A stretch of 64,000 nucleotides of DNA, from the NCBI GenBank assembly GCA_030407085.1, contig CM059582.1, positions 161,192,001 through 161,256,000 on the forward strand. Direction: 5' to 3'. Each line of letters starts with the position of its first letter. The stretch's first letter is position 1. A program made the position numbers and the translations under genes. Below, in pieces: positions 14,309-27,150 of the stretch. Source of the DNA: Trichopria drosophilae (lineage: Eukaryota > Arthropoda > Insecta > Hymenoptera > Diapriidae). The notes beneath the pieces are model-generated. The model was not told the origin of the DNA. It was given only the letters and a program-made list of their open reading frames with translations, and did not search any database.

Positions 14309-14617
14309 TACTCTCTCAATTCGAAACAGTGAAAAACTCACTATTTGAATTAATGAATTAATACTCACTGCTGGGTAATGAATTTCATCATATTCACTAC
14401 CTACACACTGAAACGGCGAACGAATTTCACTGTTTCGCGTTAAAGTTTCCCTGATTCCAGCAATGAATCAATTTTATTCTCTCATAAAGCAATTTAATTT
14501 CACTATTAAACAGTGAAATTTGACTGCGTCGCAGTGGCTCCTTTTGCACTATGGGCATCAGTGACTATTCACTGAGAATAAGTGAATTTTCTGTTTCAAA
14601 TTGAGAAAGTAGAGTGC
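14309..14617. mobile_element. MITE with CTCAATT.GAAACAG terminal inverted repeats
   Basis: The left end CTCTCTCAATTCGAAACAGT and the reverse of the right end, CTTTCTCAATTTGAAACAG, match over about 30 bp. Both continue into a CACT box. The interior is rich in CACTG/CAGTG and TTCACT/AGTGAA words. It belongs with the elements at 16511-17570 and the copies near 38400 and 49250. Confidence 0.65.
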
Positions 14618-16510
14618 ATCAGGACCTCTTTTTAAAATTATGCAGAAAAATCCCCTTATTGAGATTCGTTTATAAATACAATGCCAATTATTGACATTTT
14701 AAATTGTAGTAGGATCACAAGTCGCAGGCAGAGAGCAGTTAAATACAGTATAAATGTAAATTTAACGAAAAATTTTTAGCATTTTAAAGCTCACATAAAT
14801 TATGTCAATTTTCATTCACTTTTGGTCAATAAAAGTAGTTTCGAGGCGACATTAAAGCATGAAAAAACAATCGAAATACGAATGTTTCAAACACTTTGAA
14901 ACTGTACAGTAGGAAAGATAAATTTTGAAACGTTCAAATTAAAATAAAGTTGTATGTTAAATTTGTTTAAAATTCTGTATTTCTTAATGCCCAAATCAAT
15001 GGAAATTTCTTGAAATAAACCGCCATATGGTATATTTCAATACATGATACTGCATCTACATACAAATTGGAATTAAACAAAAAATTTGTACAAAATTCTT
15101 TTCTAAATCATATGTAAAAAATCAATCTATTCCATTTTTTAATGCACTAGTGGATTGCGGTACACTGGAATAGTAAAAAAGGTACATTTTTAAATAACTT
15201 TGTTTTGTTCTTTATTCTGACCTCCGATTAAAAAGCTATAATACCAATATTTTAAGCGATTATCATACACTTTTCTGGCGTTACTGCAAGATTGAAATCA
15301 AGTTTTAATAAAAATTTTAGTCAAGTTGTAGTATTAATGAGGTAATGAAAATGAGAAACTTCAAGCCCCATTAGCCCATTATAATTTTAATTTTAGCCAT
15401 TTTTTGTAAGAAATAAGAAATATCGGTTTTTACTTCTTCGTGGGATTCACCTAATTGCGTATTGTTTTTCTGACGATACTTAAAGAAAAATTCAAGACAA
15501 ATATATATTTTAAGAAATATATCTTTATAATTGAATGTGAATTCGGAACTTCTATTAAGGGTATTAAAATTATTCTTCATTTTTCTACACATACGCGGTA
15601 TATATTTTTTGTGAAATGCATGTCTAATTATGAGCATTATACGAGTTTAACTCTTATAACCACACGCACTGTGCACGTTAGCATTCGGAGTACAGGAAGA
15701 AGAAACCCCCTATTCGTCTGACTTAAAGTCACCAGGAAATCCATGTCTATAAGGTTAATGAATTTTTAAATTCATAGTTATTTCCTATACATCTACCTCA
15801 GGTTAAAAGCAGCGAGTTTCCGTGGCCCTAAAGATCATTTATCGGCGTCTTTACCCTCTGCGTAAGTTAAGTACCCTTAGATCGATATTCGTAAACTAAT
15901 TAAGAGCGGAACAAGTGTTTAATATCAGTAATCTTGGCGCTATTTGTAAGGCGGTCTACAGAATTTGAATAATAATTGTTAGGACATAATTTTTAATATT
16001 ATCTATGAAAAACTTAAAAAATGCAGAATTAATATTCAGTGCCGAATTGCTAAGATTACGTAATTTCCTCGCGTAATTTCATTATGTAGAACATCTTACA
16101 AAAAGAGGTTAAAATTAAATTACAATAAATCTCACATTAAAGATGATCAAAAGACTGATTTCTTTATACAAGTGTTATTTAATTTTGAATTAGTCGGGTA
16201 AGTTTATTTCCCGAAGGTTAAAATATTATGTCAGTAATAATAATATATGTTAAAACTGAATTTTTAAATACAAAACTATTAATAAATTGATACTATTGAG
16301 GTTATTCAATTTCAAACATAATAATCAAAAATAAACAGCAAGTTAATTATGGAAATAGTTTAAAGTATCGTCATGAAATAATTAAAAGTATCATCATGAA
16401 AGAGTAGAAAAGAACATGACATAGTATGGCACTATTTTAATGAGTAATGATTTGTATCATCAGAATACAAAAGTAGTCATTTATTAGTCTAGAATTTCTA
16501 ATTTAATATT
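14618..16510. other. AT-rich DNA, nothing recognised
   Basis: Opposed open frames near 15370-15720 show no protein family character. No TIRs or RNA genes are seen. Confidence 0.45.
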
Positions 16511-17570
16511 CTCTCTAAATTTCTTGGAGTGAAATGTTCAGTTTGAGGGTGCCCACTCTAAAAAGAGTCAAAGACCACTCTAAAAGAGTGAGATCAGTCA
16601 CTCCAAATGAAAGAGTGAAGAAATTCACTCAAAATATTGGAGTTCTATGAGTGAAGAAATTCACTCCAGTCAGAGTCTTACAATTGTAGATATAAACAGA
16701 GTTATAAAAAGTGCAAATGCCTTAACTTAAAAATAGGTCTTAATACTTGGAATATGAAGTTTTACATTTCAAACTAAAAGAAATTTAATTTTGGAAGACA
16801 CTGACCTTATATGTCATAAATGTACAAATGATGCTTATGTGTAAAATTTAAATTAGTAATTTATTATGTTAATTAAATACATCGATTAGTCAAGTGAAAC
16901 TTTTAATATTATAAATATGTTCATAATTCCATTGAAATACCGCTTGATTACCAAAATGATCAAAGGTTCAATTTAAAAATTCAATTTTTGCAACGACAGG
17001 GAATTTATAAAACTTTTGAGTATATTTTAATAATTAGGACGTCGAAATTGATATTATCCCACGATGAAAGATATATAGTTACGTTAATTCGTAGAAAATC
17101 TCACAAAATTAGATTAACATTTTGAACGTGGTTTGTCTTTAAACAAAAAAGGATTTTTTTTTTATAAAATATGCTTCATGTTATCTGTAATTATTTAGTA
17201 TATACAAGTAAAATGGAAATGTTAATATAATAAGAGTAATAAAAGAAATGAATCACATTTCCAGAAGAAGTTCCGTGCCAGTTTATTCGCATTCAGCCAT
17301 CTCTACTACATTCAAATATGCCGAAAAATTTATTGATACAACTTATTTTATTAAAATATAGAAATTGATTATTTTTTATTTAGATTAATAACGTTTTATA
17401 TTTGTTTATAAACTTATAATTATATTATTAGGTTACACTTTATGCATTTAATATTTCTAATTTTTATTCAAATTTCACTCATATTGAAGTGAAATTAATC
17501 ACTCCATACACAGTGCTCACCTTTCACTTTTCTTTATGAGTGAAAATTCACTCCCTGTAATTTAGAAAGA
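16511..17570. mobile_element. About 1.06-kb non-autonomous element with GGAGTGAA terminal repeats
   Basis: The left end CTCTCTAAATTTCTTGGAGT matches the reversed right end CTTTCTAAATTACAGGGAGT and then diverges gradually. Both subterminal regions are packed with GAGTGA/TCACTC words (16520-16680 and 17475-17560), typical of transposase-binding subterminal repeats. No transposase coding is present in the interior. It is the longest member of the family here. Confidence 0.6.
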
Positions 17571-17736
17571 TTGTTTACTAATCGGATGTCAGTTATATTA
17601 AATTATTCCTTGTTCTGTTCAGGTGGAATTTTGTCTATAATGTCTTTTCTCAATATTGTTTTTCACTAATTATTTTCCGCATGCAAATTGTAACCAAATG
17701 AATTTGCACATAATTTGGACGTTGGGACGAAAATAT

Positions 17737-17865
17737 ATTCATCTATGACTAGTCTCGAAACGACCTTTCAAATGGGTCGCAAACCTCCAAAAATGTGTTT
17801 CAGCGTATTTTTTTAATATCGATGCTTTGAAATATTTGACCATCCCGGACTTTTTGCCATCACTG
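17737..17865 (-). mobile_element. One-ended fragment of the Tc1-like element at 18492
   Basis: The right terminus at 17840-17865 read in reverse is CAGTGATGGCAAAAAGTCCG, matching the ends of the complete element about 0.6 kb downstream and followed by TA. The adjoining TTTCGAGAC and GACCCATTTGAAAGGTC segments also resemble its interior. No opposite end is seen, so the copy is truncated. Confidence 0.65.
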
Positions 17866-18489
17866 TATATAATTTGTAACTTATTTTTCTGACTCGACAT
17901 AAAGTATTAAGTATGATGATCTGACATAATGAACAGACTTTCTAGTAATTAATCCGCATGTATTTCCTCTATAAACATTACCTCTAATTGAGCTGTTAAA
18001 CCCGTATAATAAGACAAATTGCAAATGTTTCAGAAAGTGTTAAATTGCACGTATAACCATAAAAAAGTTTACGAAGCTACGGGCATGATTAGAACTTTCT
18101 TCCCGCATTCAAATTTATCTTACGAAGAGGTCTAACCTGTCAAAACATAAGATATGCATGCTCAGTTTGGAAGATTATATTTTCTCAGAGATAATTTACG
18201 CAAACGAAGAAGACATCTGGGATATTTTATTCTGTACCTCAAGAATGACTTGTAAAGTCATATCGTATTAATGCAATCAACTAATTAAAAACCTTAACAT
18301 TTATCTAGTCAGCGCATTCGCGGTCATAAAATTATGTCTACACAGGATATTTAGGGAAACAACGTCCTTCGTGTATAATTCTAAAAATTATGAAATAAGT
18401 ATTATCTCTTGTTACGATACCACCATACCACACAAATAGTACAAATTATACACATTCCACTAAGTACTGCATTCCATATTTTCTAATTA
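17866..18489. other. AT-rich DNA, nothing recognised
   Basis: Spacer between the truncated and the complete Tc1-like copies. No other structure seen. Confidence 0.45.
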
Positions 18490-18491
18490 TA

Positions 18492-19063
18492 CAGTAATGG
18501 CAAAGAGTCCAGAAATGGTGAAATACGAAAACCATAAATATTAAAAAATCGTTTTAAGGGGGTTTCGACCCCCCACCTCTAAGGAGGAACGTGGGACACG
18601 ATGAGGTCGAAAATCTTAAATTATAAATGGGTCGAGAGGAGTCATCTGAAAGGTCTTTTCGAGACGAATACAAAATATTAGTCATCCTGCGACCACTTTT
18701 CGAGGAATTATTCGAATATTCAAATTTTTAATCAAGCAACTATATAGCCCACCAAAAATGTACCTGTTTTGAAAACGTATTTCGGAGATTTTTGTAATCT
18801 TTATTTCTCCCACAGTTACTAAATAAAACTAAATTATTAATAATAATGTGTTTTGAATTAAAATCTTGTATTCATTTCGAAAAACTTTTCAAGTGGGCCT
18901 CCACTCGACCCTTGTTGCTTTTTAAGATTTTCGACCCACCTCGTACCTTTCCTCCCCCCTTAGAGGTAGGAGGTCGTAACCCACAAAAGAACAAATTTTT
19001 TTTTAAATCGTTTCACGCGTTTTAGCGTTCATTTGACCGGTTTCGGACTTTTTGCCGTCACTG
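18492..19063. mobile_element. Complete palindromic Tc1/mariner-type MITE with TA target duplication
   Basis: The 572-bp unit is flanked by TA at 18490-18491 and 19064-19065. The left end CAGTAATGGCAAAGAGTCC pairs with the reversed right end CAGTGACGGCAAAAAGTCC. The arms remain homologous for about 190 bp each, sharing ACCTCTAAGG, GGTCGAAAATCTTAAA and GGGTCGAG, so the element is a fold-back. CAGTG...GGCAAAAAGT ends and TA duplication are characteristic of the Tc1/mariner superfamily. No transposase is encoded. Confidence 0.85.
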
Positions 19064-19065
19064 TA

Positions 19066-22000
19066 TACATATAGAAGAAGTAGTTGAGAGATAAATAAAT
19101 TAAAAACTATAAAGCAAACACGCAACATATAAAGAAAATAAAAATGTATAGTTCACTTACAACATTACCATGTAACTCCTTTGATATTTTTCAGAAAATC
19201 GTATGTAGTATGTAGAATTTCCTGAGCCCAAATTTTAAAAATTTGGTTTAATCAGTTATAACATCGGACGTCGAACAGTCTATACATTTTTAATTTCGAT
19301 TTGACACCGTTAGTATTTTACTTCTAAATCGACGATATCGTTGCAAATTTGGCATAAAACGTAAATATCTAGACGACACTGTTAGTTTCATGAGATAAAG
19401 AATATTCGGATTAGTGAGGTATACAATAACTTTTAAAGTAAAGGAGAGAATACCTATATAAATGTGCCTGTCGTAATACTGCTTTACTTTATAAAACTAC
19501 ATTTTTATTGAGTGCCTTGTTATTTAAACGATTCATTCTATTCGATGCATATTTATTAAAAAATAAGAAATGTTAATCCAATCTGCGTCGAGTCAAATGT
19601 TTTAACATCTTAGTATTAAGTGTGCGGTTTATTAAATGTTATAAAAAAATAAAATAATATTTTAATATAACTATTAACACGTTTCATTTAGCTGAAACAA
19701 TTTGTTTTAGCAGTGAGAAGATCTATGTAAAAAATCTTTTGTCTATAGTTTAGTAAAATACTCTTGAAATATTTAATATTCTGCATTATTATAAATATTT
19801 TGATGGAGTATTTCTAATTGTAGTAATATTTCGTGATCATAATTTCAGAATATTGAGAATAATGTTAATGTTTATATTTCCTATTACCTTACATGATTGC
19901 ATCGATTACACCGTCCACAAAAATTTTGAACCATGAAACCGGCAATAAGTATTGGTAAGTATCTGGCAATTCGTACCTCACCTCAAAAGTTCTCCGAATG
20001 TAAAGTTTTAGAAATATTCTAAACTAAAAGTGCCAACAATTTTAAGTTTTATGCTATACTTGGGGTTCATTTTACGCCAAGTGATAAATTTATTTACAAA
20101 ACCATCGCCAGGGTGTCTGAAATTATTATTTTCCTGTCGCAAATGCATTGGGAAGCATACAAAATGTGTATCCATTTTAAAGAAATTGGCTGTTATCATT
20201 TATCTTGATGAATATCAGTAAAAGATCAAACAAGCAAGTTTTCGATTTACGAATTACCTTTAATTAATGGTAATGAAAGGACATTGCTTTCTAATGAAAA
20301 AGAGACTAATGATTGAAACAGTGATGAATATATCACTGAAGACTAATATTCACTGAATCGCAGAGATTGTCATGTTACATGAAAAATGAAATTTTATCTA
20401 GTTTGTAACGCTAATCTTAAGAATAAATTATGTTTGAGATTGATATATCACATTAAAACCTATTTTGTACAATTCCATTCATGAATTTTGTAAGAGTTTA
20501 TGTTACTTTTATCTGTCATTCACTATTGCAAAACTACCTTGCGATGTCTTTGTAGTTTTACTGACTATCGATCTGTACTCAAGTTTCAATGAAATCAATA
20601 AAATAAAGTGCCACATAATAACAAATCCAATATAATAGATGAATTATATCTAGAGAGTTTATGGCAATTGGTAATGTTTGAATAGAAACATATAGTTCTA
20701 TCATTTAACCAACGGAATATATATAATAAACAAATTATTTATATAACAAATTAATTGTTTCCGTTTTTTATTAATTGTAATTCTACCCTAATAAGTTATT
20801 ATATGTATATGATCAAGTTCTATTTTCATCTTTAAATAGGCTAAGTGAGAAATTCAGAATTTGCAAGTGGGATATGAATTCATTTTAAAAACTGCATAAC
20901 TGAAGCCTCGCGTGTGTTCATTTGAGATTGCGTGTTCCATCATTTTTCTGAATCACGAAAAGTCTTATGAATATTATCCGCGACAAACAGTGTCAATGGC
21001 TCTTAAAAGGCGAAGGTCGTGCCAGCAGTAATATGATTTTTACTTATTCATTGTAAATGGAGACAAGTAAAATGATCTACTCCTTATTATTTCTCTACTT
21101 CATCATCCACTATTATGAATGCAGGATACGTAAATCAGTCAGATGTATTTTTAACATTCCGTGTCCTTCAACCAATTTCCCGCTCTAGGGCGGAAGTAAC
21201 ATGAAACATTATTCCCAAAGAGTGTTAATTGTATGTTTAATTATGTTGCTCCAATGATCTTAGACTAATATAGAAATAATAATAATAGAATAATCTCAGA
21301 CGAATACAGAAGTCTTAAAATGATATTCATTTTGACTTCAGCATAGATTAAGGCTTAAATTCAGTTTAAACAGCTTAACGTTTACATTTTAACTTAAAAA
21401 ATTGTTTAATTTAAGAAAGTTACCATTATTTTAGACTTTAATGTCGGTCGAATTAAAAGTGTAACAATTTTAACTCTTATTTTTTCCAGTAAAGACAAAA
21501 TCACGTAAATTACTGTGGTACAGTTTTTATTTAAATAGTTATATCGTTTACCAAAATTATAATTGAAAAACACTGTAAAAAAAGCTACTGTTTGTTATTA
21601 ATTTGTATGTGAATTATCTATTAACAATACAAGCGATGTTGCTTGCGATTCCTTAAGTTGGCGCAAACGTTTATTAGCGATTGAAACGTTTTACTATATC
21701 GATTTGTTTTTCTGGATGAAAAGTGCACGGTTTCGTGACACAACATATTTCATCAAAAGAAATATAATATCTAGATGAACATAATTTTTAGAATGGGTTG
21801 AGATTTTGCCGTTGTGTAGAAAAGCGTGAATTAAAATAAAGAAGTCTGATAAAGCAAAGTTCATACTTTTGTTAGAGTTTCAAAGAAATATAATCGTCTA
21901 AAATGATGTAATAAAATGTTATGTTCGGCACTCTGTAAAGTCACATTGTTTCATGCAACTTCTTATATATATTCTAACAATACCAACTCATACTAGTGGC

Positions 22001-22159
22001 TAATATCTTTCGAAAATTAATTACTTGTGCACCTATTAATAATGCCTTGGTTGTAAATTCACACTCTGCTTTAGACCAATTTAAAATAACTTAAGAGTAT
22101 TTTCATGAAGAGAAGTAATTTGGTGGTATGAACAAAAACAATTCAGTAAAGTGAGATCA
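19066..22159. other. AT-rich DNA with faint repeat traces
   Basis: No gene is supported. A short CAGTGATGAATATATCACTG palindrome near 20320 uses the same words as the GAGTGAA elements. Overlapping opposed frames at 20008-20221 are unrecognised. Confidence 0.45.
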
Positions 22160-22868
22160 TAACGATATCTCGGAAATAATTAGTGACGGGATGAAAATTC
22201 CGAATTAAATAATGTTCATCTACTTATTTTAAACAAAAAAGCTTCTTCTTAATTTTTCCGTATATCCTAAATTTATTCAGATATTTATCATTAACTAATT
22301 CACGCATCGACAAGCACGCGTTGCCGCTGCTGCACGGCAATCCGAGGCTACGATTTTAACGCAATTTTATTACAACTAACTCGACACTATCATTTTTAAC
22401 TTAAAATTTGATGCTCTTTCACATGGAATGCTTACAATTACAGGAAAAAGTCACGTAACAAAGTTGCAGGGATTTTTTTAAATGAAAATCGTTAAATTTT
22501 CTTCGATTTTTCATTTTTGAAGCTTGTTTTTGATGACTTGGTTTGCTCAATAAACTTCAATTGCATAAAGTTATTATATCATAAATCCAAAAATTCAAGA
22601 GGGGCCGCGTTTCATTTAAAAACTCAAGATGGCAGCTTCAAAAATGGCCGTCGAAACATGAAAATCGAAAAGTTGAATGCATATTTGCGAGTAATGACCT
22701 GTCTATTCGAAAACTCGAGTGGTTCATATAGATAATGACAAATATCTCAAAAAATATAGGATATACGGAAAAATTAGTAAGAAGCTTTTTTCTTTAAAAA
22801 ACATGCGGAACATTATTTAATCGGGAATTTTTGCTCCATATCTAATCGTTTCGAGCTATAGCGATTTA
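22160..22868. repeat. Inverted-repeat unit with arms of about 135 bp
   Basis: The left arm at 22160-22295 and the reverse complement of 22733-22868 share AAATTCC, GATTAAATAATGTTC, AAAAAAGCTTCTT and AATTTTTCCGTATATCCTA in order. The spacer of about 435 bp contains an AAGATGGC/AAAATGGCC unit like the 'CCATTTTGAA' repeats further on. The ends lack a clear target duplication, so the mobile-element class is unknown. Confidence 0.7.
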
Positions 22869-23311
22869 AACAATTAAATTGTTTATAACAATTATTAACC
22901 TATGGGTATTTTGGAAAAACGCCTGACAGATTCGTATTCAGGAGGTCAAAATCTATAAGAATCATTCCAATTTTCGAATGGACCTTTCAATGCATACCGA
23001 GGTGTATCAGCGTCTGGACTACAAGCTGTAAGTCGTTGAAATTGTAATGATCAAGGACTGAAAATATCCTCAATATGTTCGATAACGACTAGTAAAGATT
23101 AGTAAAATGTTAGGTATTAATACGATATAAAATTAAAATTAAAGTAAATTCTCTAGTCTACTTCACAGTAACAGTTGACGTTCCAGATGAAACAAAAACA
23201 AGTCTAAATTCATGGGCACGTTAATTATGTACTATATATTGGCTGAATTTAAACAAATTTAATTATTGTAACAATTTTAAGACACTTTTTTGTGTACATA
23301 CCGTCGGCTCG

Positions 23312-23450
23312 GAGCGAAAGGGTTCTATATTTCGGTGTGGCATCGAAGAGGGTTCTATTTCGTTGTGGCAGTAAAGAGGGTTATATCTCGTTGTGGCGCT
23401 AAAAAGGGTTGTATCCCGTTGTAGCAATGGAAAAGGTTCTATCTCACGAA
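23312..23450. repeat. 28-bp minisatellite, five diverged copies
   Basis: The consensus runs AAAGAGGGTTCTATTTCGTT then GTGGCA. Five units follow head to tail with increasing divergence toward the right end. Unit length is not a multiple of three, which argues against a coding repeat even though one minus-strand frame stays open through it. Confidence 0.85.
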
Positions 23451-23459
23451 AAAGCACTA

Positions 23460-24936
23460 TTTAATAGATAAAGAAATTTATTATTTATTATTCGTCTAAT
23501 GTATTATAATAATTGATAAAGGAAATTATAAGTATTAGATGAATAAAAGATATCTGGCTTCACAATTAATGAAACTAAAATTGATTGAGGTTAAGAAAAT
23601 AGGGACAATAAATAGTACACATATATAAAATCAAAGATATTAAACATTATTATTTTCATTCATTTTCTGTACCTAAGTATTATCGTGCGCACTGAGAATA
23701 AAGTGAATTAAAATAAAATTTTATGCAAAAATTTGCATGGGTTTTTTATGTTTTTGCCTTTTTGTAAAATGATTTGTACAAGTATTCGTAATTTCTCAAG
23801 AGAACTCGCTAGAGGGGCCAACATCAAATAACCGAGATTACGTGGAGAATATATTACAGTAAATCGATAACATGAATCTTAAAAATGATACTGGATTTAA
23901 ATTGTCAAAACAAAGTCAAAATAAATAAAATAACAAATCCTTCAACACTTGTATTAAGGTTAATCCTTGTACTACTTAAGTAGTGTTGAATGAGGCCCAG
24001 AAAAATTGACCGTATCGGTTGATTTTTAATTTGGTTCGTCTGAGAATATATTACAATTACATTTCAAATTAGGGTTCAACTACAGCTTCCGACATATTAG
24101 AATACAAAAAAGTAAAAAATACTCCCTACAAATTAACGTTTTTTAATAAAATTTCAGATTTAAATATATTAATTTTCAATTTTTAATCAATAATGTTACA
24201 TGCTACCAAGTAGTTTTAGTAACACTACTCACACTGACGAAAATTGCACAATCTGTGTATTTTGTTGTAGCTGGATGATTAGCGTATTATAAAATGTTAG
24301 TGCTTTTTACTTCTATATATATATATATTTATTTATTTATATTTATATGCTGTTTCCATTGCAGTTATATATATGGAAAGCTGTAGAAATCGGTTTGTTT
24401 GTGGTTGTAATATGGAAGCTAAGATATACAGATATAATATTGCTACAATTTTCATTTTTACATTACAATATAGAACAAATTCCATAAACAAAGCGAATGC
24501 CTTTTACCCACTACTTATAAAGGCATTTCGGTTCAGATGCTTGTGTTTATTATCTGTTTTATTATCACCTAACGCAACGGTAATGAATTTTGATGCTTGA
24601 ACTAATTTCATCATACGTGCTCGCAGCAGGAAACATAGTTATCACGATGAAAATGTCTACACTCAAATAAAACAAAGTCTTTGCTTATTACAAGTTTCTT
24701 TATAATATATCATATGTCATCCAGGGCCGAAATGGCATTGGATAAACAATAACTCTTTGTAATTCTACATTTTTACTTTTATATTAATTGTGAATTACTG
24801 CAGTATATGAACATTACGGATATTTTGGAAAGTAATGATTTTTTGAATATGCTAAGTGCTACCAACTTTCCGGAGTGTGTTGTGTCCCCATTTTATTCGA
24901 TACACAGATTTAAAATTGCGTTACATAAAAGCTTGA
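23460..24936. other. AT-rich DNA, simple repeats only
   Basis: An impure TA/TTTA tract lies at 24317-24352. The open frame at 24373-24600 has no recognisable family. Confidence 0.4.
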
Positions 24937-25375
24937 TCACATCGACAAAAAAATTACCGTATAGTTTTTCATCACATGTCGTCGTTTCAGAACCCAAACG
25001 AGAAAAAAATGCAATACAACAATTTTTGTCCGTGATCTTGTAAGTATACGTACGTACTCATTTTTTTTATCTGGTGAAATCTCGCGAATGATAAAACAGA
25101 TTTTAAAGTTCAACCGAAAAAATGCTAAAAAAATACGTTTCTTATCAAAAATACAAATCACACAAAAAAATGATTTCAACATAAAGGGTAAAGTATCACA
25201 TTCTCTACACAAAAGGTTATATGGAATTTCTTCATAAAATCAACGATAATGTCGTAAACGACGAAACATGAAAGAATATCGATTTTTTATTTATTTCAAA
25301 AATACAAATCATATTAAAAAACGTTTCAAACAAAGAAGGTGGACCATCAAAATTCTTTGCAAAACAGGGCTTATA
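24937..25375. repeat. Dispersed repeat, copy 1, with internal partial tandem duplication
   Basis: TCGACAAAAAAATTACCG, TTTCATCACATGTCG and CGTTTCAGA are shared in order and orientation with 50740-50890, followed by a shared GATTTTAAA.TTCAACC. A second, diverged copy of an internal segment (CAAAAATACAAATCA...) begins about 150 bp later near 25300. Conceptual translations of both copies look alike only because the DNA is related. Confidence 0.55.
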
Positions 25376-26304
25376 AAAGGTCATATTCTATAATTAAACC
25401 ATCAGAATAATGTAGAATATAAAACGATGTTGGTTAAAAAATGGAAACATTCAAATAGATACTGATATTTAAGAGCTCCTAGAAAAGAGTGTGATCTGCA
25501 CATGTGAAAGCTGTGAAGGTCAATATTTTCATAATTTCCAAATCTGATGGGTTGAGTAGATTATATTAAATCTTAAAAAATTAAACATAAAAATCGAACA
25601 TTTTAAAATAGAAGATATAAGAGTAGCCCAATGCAAGTTTGTAGGCCTGAAAGATACCTTACAGCAGAGTCTAATAAAAAATATTTAAGATTAAAATTTC
25701 CAAATTAATTGCCTACCTTTCGGTTTAAATATACGACTCCATTTTTATATACCAGATTATGAAAAGTGTTATAACTTTATTACGTGAAAAAAGGGTATAA
25801 TAGTAGGGGTATAATAAGGGTATATGTGTCGTATATAATAATAATAATAGTATCCATTTTTTTTGCACAAAATTATAAATAGTGCAAAAAGGGCAGAGAC
25901 ACAACTAAAAGCTGCGTTACTGCCTGATCCATAACACACATGAAGCAAAGGGTAAATTAATTCCTTCATAGCAGCAGAAATATTTAGGGTTTATTTTAAT
26001 TTCAATTGCAATGAAAATGAAATCTGGAAGAGAAACGCCAAAATGCTCTTAAATTACTTAAAAACTGTAATGTTTATTAGATTCGAGAACTTTCATATTT
26101 ACGGCACTCTAGATTCATTATATCCAATAGCAAAATATGGCTGAAGTCATATAAAGTCCCTAGAATGAGAAAATGTAGAAAAAATAACAGTAAGTATATG
26201 AAGCTCACATGATTTTATCATTAAATGTAGCGAACTAATAATATTATGTTCATTAGTAATCCTATTAAAAATCCCAATTATACATTGGAAATTTTTTCTG
26301 AATG
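25376..26304. other. AT-rich DNA, nothing recognised
   Basis: No coding or repeat signal beyond short AT runs was identified. Confidence 0.4.
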
Positions 26305-26635
26305 ATTTTTATCTGGTTGGAGTGCATATTGTAACAAAGAAAGAACTCATGGTTTTTCGAATATTCAACAAAGAATAAAACATAAATTATTTAGAGCTGC
26401 AGCGGCTATATTCTTTGGTCTTAAATATTTGCTGGAAAATTCTAAAACTATGATATTTTACTGCGTATTGAGAATACTACCGCCATTTCATATCCTAAAG
26501 GGGGATTCAGATTGGCAGAGCTCAATGCCTTGGCAAAAAAAATATGGAAATGGTATGAGCATCGAAATATCACAATTTTTGCTTCGTATATCTAGTCAGT
26601 AAAAGATAATATTGCAGATTTTGAATCTTGATAGT
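26305..26635 (+). mobile_element. DIRS-like retrotransposon RNase H remnant
   Basis: Translation gives SGWSAYCNKERTHGF, then AAIFFGLKYLLENSKTM. After a frame change near 26440-26463 it gives RIENTTAISY, then KKIWKWYEHRNITIFASYI and DNIADFES. In order and spacing these match the RNase H domain of DIRS-group elements: a GWG.YC..... HG start, an L.. A.F.GLK helix, an R.DNTTA.SY strand, IW.W and the FASYI.S..N..AD.ESR end. One frameshift and at least one internal stop (TAG just after FASYI) show it is dead. I see no reverse transcriptase or tyrosine recombinase nearby. A Pao or Ty3 origin is less likely because of the NTTA and IW.W pattern. Confidence 0.7.
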
Positions 26636-26884
26636 TAGAACCACAAACATAATTTTGTGATCAATTCGGTTGTCCATAAGTCGAGTCAATACGAAATGCT
26701 GCAAGTATAGATCGCGGAAAAAAGGCCCTGGTACATTTGCGTTTAATATAATTCGACTATTAAACGAATTTACCTAAGAGAAGCTCACATGTGATTATAT
26801 GAAGGGTCTCCCATGAAGATCAGTCCCACCCTTTAACTTTCCCTAACATAACAATATTTAGTTTAGTCCCAGCAGTAATTCGAT
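26636..26884. other. Possible decayed continuation of the DIRS-like remnant
   Basis: Coding similarity fades after 26635. Nothing else is recognised up to the mini-MITE. Confidence 0.3.
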
Positions 26885-26886
26885 TA

Positions 26887-26933
26887 CACAGAAAGAAACA
26901 GATGGTATCGGATATAATATTTTTCTCTCTGTG
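26887..26933. mobile_element. 47-bp mini-MITE with CACAGARAGAAA ends and TA flanks
   Basis: CACAGAAAGAAA at the left is mirrored by TTTTTCTCTCTGTG at the right. TA dinucleotides flank both ends (26885-26886 and 26934-26935). The same termini bound the 257-bp element at 33052-33308, so this looks like an extreme internal-deletion derivative. Confidence 0.65.
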
Positions 26934-27150
26934 TAGCAGCACTTTAAAATACTTAATATCGGGCGAGATCAGGGTATCTTTTGCTTCCGTGTTATAAACT
27001 TTGTGATGATATAAATATAATTGAGCACAATCAACAGAATATATTTGTAATCTTCGCAGGAGGCGCCCCGTATAATGCTGATTGAACTTCACTTAGGTAA
27101 GTTCGTTTAATCGACTCATTATTTCGAAAAAGGTATTTCGAAATAGGATA

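Noticed and set aside
24937..25212. Homologous small proteins with 50609-50908
   Set aside because: Similarity is better explained at the DNA level as two copies of a dispersed repeat. The frames share no start or domain.
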